From Bacteroidales bacterium (GTDB taxonomy: Bacteria; Bacteroidota; Bacteroidia; Bacteroidales; UBA932), in assembly GCA_028708215.1 (NCBI GenBank), contig JAQVZL010000004.1, positions 1 to 51,368 of the forward strand: a DNA stretch of 51,368 bases, written 5' to 3'. The notes under the pieces are model-generated. The model was not told the origin of the DNA. It ran no database searches and was given only the letters and a program-made list of their open reading frames with translations. Both the position numbers and the translations under genes were made by a program. Of the stretch, positions 36,996 through 43,912 are shown in pieces. How positions within the stretch are numbered: position 1 is the stretch's first letter; each line of letters starts with the position of its first letter.

Positions 36996-37598
36996 ATGTA
37001 TAAGAGAAAAACTAAAGTACAAAGAGCAAAGCACAAAATAGTGAAGATTTTGGCTCCTAATTATATAGAGGAGTATTGCAATGCTGGCCAATTTATTGAA
37101 CAGTGCAAAGAGTGCAGCAACTATGGTAATATGTGGGCATGCCCTCCATTTGATTATGACACTTTAGCAACTGTTAGCGATTACAAATATGCACATATAA
37201 TAGGCTCTCAAATATTTATAAGTGAGGCTACTAGATATGCACCAGCAGATGCTACAGAGCATAACACTCTCTCTTACCAAATAATGGAGCAGGCACGCTC
37301 TGGTATAGACGGCCAGTTATTAGGACTAGAAAATAGATACAGTGGAAGCCTCTGTTTTTTTGCTGGCAGCTGCCTACTTTGCCCCAAAGAAGAGTGTACT
37401 CGGCTTACAAACAGCCCCTGCGCCCACCCCACTAAAATGCGCCCATCGTTAGAGGCCTACGGTTTTGATATCTCAAAAACAACTTTAGAGCTGCTTGGAA
37501 TAGAGCTTAAATGGAGCACAGGCCTTGTACTACCACCATACTTCACCTTTGTAAGTGCCCTATTCACTAACCACAAAATAGATAATTTGGAATTATAA
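36996..37598 (+). CDS. Cysteine-rich predicted metal-binding protein (DUF2284)
   Basis: About 200 residues from the ATG at 36996 (an ATG six bases earlier is in frame). Ten cysteines group in two clusters: CNAGQFIEQCKECSNYGNMW followed by ACPPF, and LCFFAGSCLLCPKEECTRL followed by SPCAH. This is the pattern of the DUF2284 family, likely binding an iron-sulfur cluster. No signal peptide or membrane segment. The reaction is unknown. The AlkD-like gene follows 40 bases later in the same direction, but I see no functional link. The start follows unusually soon after a -7 box. Confidence 0.8.
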   Translation: MYKRKTKVQRAKHKIVKILAPNYIEEYCNAGQFIEQCKECSNYGNMWACPPFDYDTLATVSDYKYAHIIGSQIFISEATRYAPADATEHNTLSYQIMEQARSGIDGQLLGLENRYSGSLCFFAGSCLLCPKEECTRLTNSPCAHPTKMRPSLEAYGFDISKTTLELLGIELKWSTGLVLPPYFTFVSALFTNHKIDNLEL

Positions 37599-37638
37599 TT
37601 TGCAGTAATAATCCCATTAACAAATTAACACATTTGCG

Positions 37639-38325
37639 ATGAACACTCTAATCAACAATAAACTCAATGGCTTGGCAGAGAGCGACTATAAAGCGTTTAA
37701 CAGAAAGCTTATACCAACCAACTATGAGATACTAGGTGTGCGAATGCCTGCATTACGGAAACTGGCAAAAGAGATAGTAGCAAATTTAGATGTTAGTGAA
37801 TATCTAAATAATGCAGAGCAGACTACCTATGAACACATAATGCTTTATGGACTAGTGCTGGGGTATCTAAACGAGCCATTATTAGAAACACTATTTCATT
37901 ATTTAGATCCACTCATTTTGAAATTTGATAATTGGGCACATGTAGATGCCATTATATCATCTTTGAAAATTTTCAAAAAACATCCCAATGAGGTGCTTGC
38001 CCACTTTTTGCCGCTCAAAACCCACCCAGGAGAGTTTGCCAAACGCACTTTTGTAATTCTGCTAATGAACTACTTTCTGGATTCTGTGAATATTTGCTCA
38101 ACACTAAAACACCTCTCGCAAATTGAGCAAGAGCAATACTATGTAGATATGGCAATAGCTTGGGCAACTTGCGAAGCGCTTGTAAAACATTACCACCAAA
38201 CCATTCCCCTACTCCAACAACAAACCTTCACAAAATTCGTACACAACAAAGCCATCCAAAAAGCCCGCGAAAGCTACCGCATAACCCCCCAAACAAAAGA
38301 GTACCTCAAAACCCTCTCGCTCTAG
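37639..38325 (+). CDS. AlkD-like DNA alkylation repair protein
   Basis: 228 residues of alpha-helical HEAT-like repeats, as in AlkC/AlkD glycosylases that excise alkylated purines. Seen: NYEILGVRMPALRKLAKEIV near the N-terminus (typical YYGVRVPDLRKIAKE in relatives), FDNWAHVDAIISSLKIF with the DxWxxxD-type patch, and FAKRTFVILLMNYF. The C-terminal part includes YVDMAIAWATCEALVKHY and KARESYRITPQTKEYLKTL. Length is normal. Codon use changes toward more C in the last 40 codons, which is odd but does not disturb the frame. Confidence 0.87.
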   Translation: MNTLINNKLNGLAESDYKAFNRKLIPTNYEILGVRMPALRKLAKEIVANLDVSEYLNNAEQTTYEHIMLYGLVLGYLNEPLLETLFHYLDPLILKFDNWAHVDAIISSLKIFKKHPNEVLAHFLPLKTHPGEFAKRTFVILLMNYFLDSVNICSTLKHLSQIEQEQYYVDMAIAWATCEALVKHYHQTIPLLQQQTFTKFVHNKAIQKARESYRITPQTKEYLKTLSL

Positions 38326-38432
38326 CACAAAATTGCTCTGTTTGTCTTTGAGTCAATAGCCTGTAAATTAGATAGTTGATTTTTGATATTTTGCAATTTT
38401 ATCTAATAATTCATCTGAATTTTCCCTGTGAG
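38326..38432. other. Intergenic stretch before structured repeat copy 2
   Basis: No coding frame. One perfect 8-bp inverted repeat, ATTAGATA (38367-38374) and TATCTAAT (38400-38407), with a 25-base loop; AT-only, so weak. No T-rich terminator directly after the AlkD-like stop. Confidence 0.4.
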
Positions 38433-38664
38433 GCGATTTTCCGGGAGATGATTGCTCGTAACTCACTTACTGCGTGGTATTTGTCTTTTGAAAATAAGCC
38501 CTTTTGGGCTCATTTAAAAAATTTAAATACTTGATTACTAATTATTTACGTGCAATCATCTCCTGACAAAGTTTGCCAACAGCATTATATGAAATTTCAT
38601 AAATAAAATAATCATTGTTATGAGAAGCGAAGCTAGGTGGGAAACTTTAACAGAAGAAAATCGC
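38433..38664 (+). repeat. Structured intergenic repeat, copy 2 (candidate structured RNA)
   Basis: Same plan as 7728-7907. P1 pairs 38442-38455 with 38552-38565 (14 bp), then the same T/T mismatch, then CGTAA (38457-38461) with TTACG (38546-38550). The enclosed AAAT-a-AGCCC-TTTT-GGGCT-c-ATTT hairpin (38492-38515) is identical to copy 1. P2 pairs AAAGTTT (38568-38574) with AAACTTT (38642-38648), enclosing a longer variable part and the shared AGAAGC-AAGCTA segment. An extra outer 9-bp helix, GCGATTTTC (38433-38441) with GAAAATCGC (38656-38664), closes the whole unit. It lies between convergent genes (AlkD-like and tRNA-Phe). No open reading frame. Function unknown. Confidence 0.7.
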
Positions 38665-38665
38665 T

Positions 38666-38769
38666 ATGCTCGTAAGAGTAAAAGAGCATGAATAACCTAT
38701 TCAACCAATATTCTATCGGCATTTCTATTTTCTTTGGAAATTTCACAAAAAACCAGGGCGATGAAATTT
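38666..38769. other. Two further hairpins between the repeat and the tRNA-Phe terminator
   Basis: ATGCTC (38666-38671) pairs with GAGCAT (38684-38689). AAATTTCA (38738-38745) pairs with TGAAATTT (38762-38769). Neither is followed by a T-run, and no gene is visible. They may belong to the repeat's flank or be chance. Confidence 0.35.
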
Positions 38770-38776
38770 GAGGCAT

Positions 38777-38811
38777 AAAAAAATCCCCAAAATCTTACGA
38801 TTTTGGGGATT
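38777..38811 (-). terminator. Intrinsic terminator after tRNA-Phe
   Basis: A 13-bp stem, AATCCCCAAAATC (38782-38794) with GATTTTGGGGATT (38799-38811), ends in a seven-base T-run on the minus strand, about 18 bases past the tRNA 3' end. Confidence 0.9.
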
Positions 38812-38828
38812 ATTTGAACCTTAAAAGG

Positions 38829-38901
38829 TGGTGCCACCAGGAATCGAACCGGGGACACAAGGATTTTCAGTCCTTTGCTCTACCAACTGAGCTATGGCAC
38901 C
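38829..38901 (-). tRNA. tRNA-Phe (GAA anticodon)
   Basis: 73 bases. The acceptor GGTGCCA pairs with TGGCACC, followed by discriminator A. The D arm contains AGCTCAGTTGGTAGAGC, the anticodon loop is CTGAAAA (anticodon GAA, phenylalanine) and the T loop is GGTTCGATTCC. The CCA end is not encoded (the next bases read CCT), so it must be added by CCA-adding enzyme. It has a good promoter, a 19-base leader and its own terminator, so it is a single-gene unit. Confidence 0.97.
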
Positions 38902-38920
38902 TTTCGTTTGTTCGGGAGTG

Positions 38921-38977
38921 CAAAAGTAGCACAAATTTTGATTTTTGCAAAAAATAGCTTCAAAAAATGTATCTTTG
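38921..38977. promoter_or_regulatory. Abutting divergent promoters of tRNA-Phe (-) and efp (+)
   Basis: The palindrome TTTGCAAA (38944-38951) provides a -33 TTTG for each strand. Minus: TTTG, 19 bases, TACTTTTG (38921-38928) toward tRNA-Phe. Plus: TTTG, 22 bases, TATCTTTG (38970-38977) toward efp. Both -7 boxes match TAnnTTTG exactly. Confidence 0.65.
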
Positions 38978-38998
38978 TATAAAATTAATTTTCAATAT

Positions 38999-39568
38999 AT
39001 GGCAACTACAGCTGATTTTAAAAACGGATTATGTATCGATTACAACGGTAAACCATGTTCAATAGTATGGTTCCAACATGTTAAGCCAGGAAAAGGCGGC
39101 GCCTTTGTTAAGGTTAAAATGAGAAATTTGGAAAATGGCCGAATTCTCGAAAACACCTTTAATGCGGGCGAAAAAATAGAAATAATTAGTATAGAGAGAA
39201 GGCCGTATCAATATCTTTATAAAGACGATATGGGATTTAACTTTATGCATAACGAGACTTTTGAGCAGATAAGCATTCAACCAGAAATGATTGACAATGC
39301 AGATCTCATGAAAGAGGGGCAAAATGTAGAGATGATGTTTCTTGCCGATGCCGAAAGAGTTCTAACTTGCGAATTACCTCCTTTTGTAGATATGGAAGTA
39401 ACTTATACCGAGCCTGCCGTTAAAGGAGATACAGCCTCTACAAATGCACTAAAAGCAGCCACCTTAGAAACAGGAGCAGAAATTATGGTACCTCTATTTA
39501 TTAATCAAGGTGAAAAAATTAAAATAGACACTCGCTCTAGAAGCTACTCTGAGCGCTGCAAATCTTAA
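38999..39568 (+). CDS. efp: Translation elongation factor P
   Basis: 189 residues from the ATG at 38999. It rescues ribosomes stalled at polyproline. Seen: [20 protein letters not shown], the loop [17 protein letters not shown] with the conserved lysine at the tip, the OB-type second domain ([16 protein letters not shown]), and the C-terminal [20 protein letters not shown] signature. The frame extends to a TTG at 38945, but that is upstream of the -7 box (38970-38977) and outside the family start. No lysine-modifying enzyme gene is in the window. Confidence 0.96.
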   Translation: MATTADFKNGLCIDYNGKPCSIVWFQHVKPGKGGAFVKVKMRNLENGRILENTFNAGEKIEIISIERRPYQYLYKDDMGFNFMHNETFEQISIQPEMIDNADLMKEGQNVEMMFLADAERVLTCELPPFVDMEVTYTEPAVKGDTASTNALKAATLETGAEIMVPLFINQGEKIKIDTRSRSYSERCKS

Positions 39569-39603
39569 CTTAAAGCAAAGAGATGGATCTTAATTTTCAA
39601 ACT

Positions 39604-41106
39604 ATGAAATACATAACTATAATAATACTCTCTACAATGCTCTTTGCATGTGGGGGGTATTTGTCTAATAAAGTGCCAACCAAAGGCGCAATAGATAAAG
39701 AGATTGAGCAAGGCAACTTTACAGAGGCAACAAAATTGATTGGCCTCTATTTAGCCAGCGACACAATTTCTCCAGAAGAGAGGTATAAAATGAACTTCTC
39801 TATAGACAAAATGAAAAGAATAAAAAGAGACTTTTCACAAAGAGATACATCTGTTATAGACTATATCAAAAAACATCACCCCCAAGTTACAGCAGAAGAG
39901 ATTGCCGCTTGGGAAAAGAGTAATGCACTTGAGAATATGTCTATAGATGGAGAAAAACTCTACTTTCATTCTGCAGGCCGAAACCTATTTAGGATAGATT
40001 CTGCTGCTGCGCAAATGTATAAGCTGCCAAACGGAGGGCAGAGCGACAGCCTCAACCGTTTTCTTGCATGGCATATACCACAACTGATAAAAGAGGCACA
40101 AAAAACTAAGAAAAATTACACCTCTCCTGTTAAAATGAGAGTGAAATATACTTTAACCGTTAAGCCAAACGAAGTACCTGCAGGAGAAACCATAAGAGTA
40201 TGGATGCCCTACCCTAGAACAGATGTTAAATCGCACACCAACATAGAGTTAATCTCTGTCTCTCAACCACTCTATATAATTGCCCCAGACAGCTATGCCC
40301 ATAAAAGCATCTATATGGAGGGCACAGCAGTAGAAGACCAACCAACAGTTTTTAATTACGAATTTGCCTACACCTCTTATGCACAGGTACATCTATTTAA
40401 GGACGAGGATGTTAAGGAGTATAATACAGAATCGCAGCTATATAAAGAGTACACAAAAGAGAGGGCCCCACATATTCTTTTTAGCGATAATATAAAAAGT
40501 AAAGTAAACGAGGTTGTTGGGCAAGAGACAAATCCATATTTAAAAGCTAAGAAAATTTATGAATGGATAGACAGTAATTTCCCTTGGGCCAGCGCAAGAG
40601 AGTACTCTACAATAGATAATATCCCAGAGTATGTACTTGCCAACCACCACGGAGACTGCGGGCAAGTTTCACTTCTATTTATTACAATGGCAAGAGCAGC
40701 TGGAATTCCTGTAAAATGGCAATCTGGCTGGATGATGCACCCAGGCAACAAAAATCTTCATGATTGGGCCGAGGCCTATTTCGAGGGAGTAGGCTGGGTT
40801 CCAGTAGATCAATCTTTTGGCCGAGTAAAAGAGTTCGTCGCAAAAGAGAACGGTAACGAAAATGAGCTTTCGCAAGGAGAAGAAAAAGAGTTTTCTCAAG
40901 GAGCAGATGAAACATTTTATTTCTTCACAAAAGGGTTAGACCCATACAGGTTAATAGTAAATCAAGATATTTCACAACCATTTTTCCCAGCTAAAATATA
41001 CCCAAGAAGCGAAACAGTAGACTTCCAAAGAGGCGAAGTTGAGTGGAAGGGAGAAAATCTCTATTTTGGCCGTTGGAGATACAACATGGACATTGAGTAT
41101 TTATAA
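39604..41106 (+). CDS. Transglutaminase-like lipoprotein
   Basis: 500 residues from ATG 39604 (MKYITIIILSTMLFACGGYL), chosen because it gives a lipoprotein signal with Cys at residue 17; an earlier in-frame ATG at 39583 adds seven residues. The N-terminal half is helical and poorly recognisable. From about residue 300 comes a transglutaminase-like core with the catalytic Cys in HHGDCGQVSLLFITMARAAG, the His in NLHDWAEAYFEGVGWVPVD and the following Asp. By family it is a protease or amidase acting on the cell surface or periplasm. Convergent, 10 bases from the O-methyltransferase gene. Confidence 0.86.
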   Translation: MKYITIIILSTMLFACGGYLSNKVPTKGAIDKEIEQGNFTEATKLIGLYLASDTISPEERYKMNFSIDKMKRIKRDFSQRDTSVIDYIKKHHPQVTAEEIAAWEKSNALENMSIDGEKLYFHSAGRNLFRIDSAAAQMYKLPNGGQSDSLNRFLAWHIPQLIKEAQKTKKNYTSPVKMRVKYTLTVKPNEVPAGETIRVWMPYPRTDVKSHTNIELISVSQPLYIIAPDSYAHKSIYMEGTAVEDQPTVFNYEFAYTSYAQVHLFKDEDVKEYNTESQLYKEYTKERAPHILFSDNIKSKVNEVVGQETNPYLKAKKIYEWIDSNFPWASAREYSTIDNIPEYVLANHHGDCGQVSLLFITMARAAGIPVKWQSGWMMHPGNKNLHDWAEAYFEGVGWVPVDQSFGRVKEFVAKENGNENELSQGEEKEFSQGADETFYFFTKGLDPYRLIVNQDISQPFFPAKIYPRSETVDFQRGEVEWKGENLYFGRWRYNMDIEYL

Positions 41107-41116
41107 AAAATACCCG

Positions 41117-41752
41117 CTAAAGTTTTTGAATAATATTGAGGCCGTCTCGCAGTGGAAGAATAAAATTCTCTGTGCGGCGGTCTTCTTTTACCATCTTATT
41201 GAACCTAGCTATCTCTTGAGTTTGAGCATCTTTAGGGAGTGGGTCTAACAATATTTTGCCGCTCCAAAGAACATTATCGGCAATTATAAATCCACCAGGT
41301 TTTACTAAAGGAAGTACCAGCTCATAATATTTGCAATACTCTCTTTTATTGGCATCTATATAGACCAAATCGAAACTGTTATTAGAGAACTGCTCTAAAG
41401 TTTCAGTGGCGTCGCCTATATGAAGCGATATAACATTTGAAAGCCCTGCTCTAGAAAACCCCTCTGCAATTAAATCTAACCACCTATGGTCTTTCTCAAG
41501 AGCATCTAAAGTGCCCCCCTTTGCAAGCCCCTGCGCTAAACAAATAGCAGAATAACCTGTGAAAGTGCCTATCTCAAGAACTTTTTGTGGCTTAATCATC
41601 TTAGAAAAAGTGATGAGCATCCTACCCAAAACTGGCCCTGCCAACATTCTAGCATGATTAGTTTTTAAATGAGTCTGCTGCTCTACCCACTCCAATGCAG
41701 CAGGCAATTCGGTAGCAGTTTGCTCAAGATAATTGTCTAAATTTATGTCCAT
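41117..41752 (-). CDS. Class I SAM-dependent O-methyltransferase (catechol/caffeoyl-CoA type)
   Basis: 211 residues, cytoplasmic. Seen: the SAM-binding motif VLEIGTFTGYSAICLAQGL, LDALEKDHRW, the metal-site motif DLVYIDANKREYCKYYELVL, and VKPGGFIIADNVLWSGKIL. It belongs to the family of divalent-metal-dependent catechol O-methyltransferases; the bacterial substrate is unknown. It follows the M16 protease gene by 7 bases and is probably cotranscribed with it and the exported protein upstream. Confidence 0.92.
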   Translation of the reverse strand: MDINLDNYLEQTATELPAALEWVEQQTHLKTNHARMLAGPVLGRMLITFSKMIKPQKVLEIGTFTGYSAICLAQGLAKGGTLDALEKDHRWLDLIAEGFSRAGLSNVISLHIGDATETLEQFSNNSFDLVYIDANKREYCKYYELVLPLVKPGGFIIADNVLWSGKILLDPLPKDAQTQEIARFNKMVKEDRRTENFILPLRDGLNIIQKL

Positions 41753-41759
41753 ATGACTA

Positions 41760-42998
41760 TTAAGAGTAAATTAAAGTGAACATATTTTTTCTATCCAATA
41801 ACTCTTGTGCAATTTCTAATAATTGGGCAGAATTTATCTTTAAAATTTTCTCTCTTATCTCTTGTATAGGCTCTACCTTTTTATAAAAAAGGAGAGATTT
41901 TCCCATAGAGAGACATTGAGACTCTGCGTTATCCATAGCAATAGCCAACTGCCCTAGTAGCTGTTTTTTAGAAGCTTTTAAAGCTTTTTCTGAAAACCCT
42001 TTTTCCCTTATAGATTCAAGTTCCCTATCTAATATAGATAAACACTTTTCAATGTTGTTTTTATCTGTACCAAAATAAATTGTAAATAGACCCGCATCTG
42101 TATAGGGTGTATAGCTAGCATCTACCGTGTATGCCATTGCATGTTTCTCTCTAAGAGTCTGGTTCAATTTTGAGTTAATTGCAGGCCCACCTAAAATATT
42201 TGTAAGCAGAGCCATAGGCAGCCTCCTAGAATCGAAAAGATTATATGTAGGAGCCCCAATTACACAATGCCCTTGATAAGTTTTTTTTGAAACCCACTTT
42301 TCTCCCGTAGGAAAAGAAGAGACCACTGGCAATTTTGTATTAGACAACACCTCTCCTAACTCTTCTACCATAACACTCTCTCCAAAATAGCGATTAACTA
42401 ATGAAACCCCACGAGCATTTGAAATATCTGCTACAATAGAAAAAGTCATATTACAGGGCTGGTAATGTTGATTTGTAAACTCCTTAATTTGCTCTACACC
42501 TATTTTTTTTACGCTACTTGGAGTTCCCAATATGGGCTTTGCTAATGGGTGATCTCCAAAAAGGTACTCATCAAAATCGTCAAAAATCTGCTCAGATGGT
42601 GAGTCTTTGTAAGAAGAGATCTCTTCTAAAACAATCTCTCTCTCTTTAAGAAGTTCCTTTTCTGGGAAAAGTGAGTTAAAAGCTAAATCGGCAAGTATCT
42701 CTACAGCTTTTCTAATATCTTCCTTAAGAACAGTAGCATGAATCACTGTCTCTTCTTTTGTAGTATAGGCATTCAATTCACCCCCAAGACTCTCAAGAAA
42801 ATTACTTATTCTCTTAGCTCCTCTTTTAGTTGTTCCTTTGAACAGCATATGCTCTGTAAGATGCGCTACTCCGTTATATTTGTCTTTCTCGTTTCTTGTC
42901 CCGGCTTTTATGCTCAAAGCGCAATATGCAACTGGCGATGAAATTCTTTGGAATGCATATCCTATACCTGAACCAAGTTTTGATGTAATAATATCCAT
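41760..42998 (-). CDS. M16-family zinc metallopeptidase
   Basis: 412 residues. Seen: the inverted zinc motif HLTEHMLFKGT (HxxEH, an active M16 subunit), the downstream Glu region ELLKEREIVLEEISSYKDSP, and a second, non-catalytic M16 domain with the R/Y pair region (NSKLNQTLREKHAMAYTVDA). It resembles the mitochondrial processing peptidase beta subunit and the PqqL/YmxG group. No signal peptide, so it is predicted cytoplasmic. It follows the exported unknown protein by 6 bases and precedes the O-methyltransferase. Confidence 0.93.
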   Translation of the reverse strand: MDIITSKLGSGIGYAFQRISSPVAYCALSIKAGTRNEKDKYNGVAHLTEHMLFKGTTKRGAKRISNFLESLGGELNAYTTKEETVIHATVLKEDIRKAVEILADLAFNSLFPEKELLKEREIVLEEISSYKDSPSEQIFDDFDEYLFGDHPLAKPILGTPSSVKKIGVEQIKEFTNQHYQPCNMTFSIVADISNARGVSLVNRYFGESVMVEELGEVLSNTKLPVVSSFPTGEKWVSKKTYQGHCVIGAPTYNLFDSRRLPMALLTNILGGPAINSKLNQTLREKHAMAYTVDASYTPYTDAGLFTIYFGTDKNNIEKCLSILDRELESIREKGFSEKALKASKKQLLGQLAIAMDNAESQCLSMGKSLLFYKKVEPIQEIREKILKINSAQLLEIAQELLDRKNMFTLIYS

Positions 42999-43004
42999 TA
43001 AAAT

Positions 43005-43865
43005 TTAAAACTGAAAAGGTACAGATATTTTTCTAATATCTTCCTTTGTGAATCCTAAAGGCACTCTCTTAGAAACTTTGTGCCTTCTAAAAAAGTATAA
43101 CTCATGGCTCTCTGTCCCTATAAGTAATTTATAACAGTAAGAGCCTCTAGAACCTCCCTTAGGCTCAATCAATAGAGAGACTACCGTATTAGGGCTACTA
43201 TTAATGATAGCATCTTCTATCTCCTGCTCTGTTACCAACTTTACATTTCCATTAAATAACTCAACAAAATCACTATTAGGGAGCTTATAATTAAGCTGAT
43301 CCATAGAGAATAACAATTCCATTCCCTTAATATCAGATACTTTATTTGAGTAGATAGCGTTACCTTTAAAGGCCAAAGAGATATCTTTTTGGATCTTGTA
43401 AATATGATTTTGAATTAAATCAATATACATAGGTAATAGATAGAGATTGGTCCCCGAGTTATCATCTATCTCCTGTAGAGGCAAGGTTATAATATTATGA
43501 CTACTATAAATCCCCTTCTTAATCTCTGGACCTCCTTTAACTAATGTTAAATACTCTACTTTTGGCTCAAGCTCATTTCTAAATCGGCCATCTACTCTAA
43601 GAAGAAAAAAGTAGTTAGTGTCTTCCTTAATTTTATTGTACTCCTCCATTGTACAGAACTCAAAAGGAGAGATTCTCCACCCTTTATTAACTGCATCACG
43701 TAGCATAAGATCTGCTAACGATGTAGAAGGAATAACTACTTTAGTAATTTTAGCACCAAAAGTAGCAAAAGTGTTTTTGGTCTCTTTAATTATATTTTGT
43801 GCTTCTACACCAGTAAAAACAAAAAACATAAAAACAGCTAGTAAAACTCGTCTCATAAATAACAT
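43005..43865 (-). CDS. Exported protein of unknown function
   Basis: 286 residues; an inner ATG at 43856 (MRRVLLAVFMFFVFTGVEAQ) gives the better signal peptide. The mature part has mixed alpha/beta character. Features that can be seen are FATFGAKITKVVIPSTSLAD near the start, LTLVKGGPEIKKGIY, an NTVVSLLIEPKGGSRGSYCY stretch, and a basic C-terminus (FRRHKVSKRVPLGFTKEDIR). I do not recognise a family with confidence; it looks like a conserved Bacteroidales envelope protein. A -7 box lies at 43879-43886. It is probably cotranscribed with the M16 protease. Confidence 0.75.
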   Translation of the reverse strand: MLFMRRVLLAVFMFFVFTGVEAQNIIKETKNTFATFGAKITKVVIPSTSLADLMLRDAVNKGWRISPFEFCTMEEYNKIKEDTNYFFLLRVDGRFRNELEPKVEYLTLVKGGPEIKKGIYSSHNIITLPLQEIDDNSGTNLYLLPMYIDLIQNHIYKIQKDISLAFKGNAIYSNKVSDIKGMELLFSMDQLNYKLPNSDFVELFNGNVKLVTEQEIEDAIINSSPNTVVSLLIEPKGGSRGSYCYKLLIGTESHELYFFRRHKVSKRVPLGFTKEDIRKISVPFQF

Positions 43866-43878
43866 TCTTTAGCAAATA

Positions 43879-43906
43879 CAAAATTAGATAAAAATTTGTA
43901 CTTTTG
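43879..43906. promoter_or_regulatory. Divergent -7 boxes of the exported unknown gene (-) and dnaX (+)
   Basis: TAATTTTG on the minus strand (43879-43886) and TACTTTTG on the plus strand (43899-43906), both TAnnTTTG. The dnaX ATG is only six bases after its box. Confidence 0.5.
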
Positions 43907-43912
43907 TCTGGT

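Noticed and set aside
38240..38325. C-rich 3' end of the AlkD-like gene as a frameshifted fusion
   Set aside because: The frame stays open to a normal family length and the last helix (RESYRITPQTKEYL) fits the fold; only codon use is odd.
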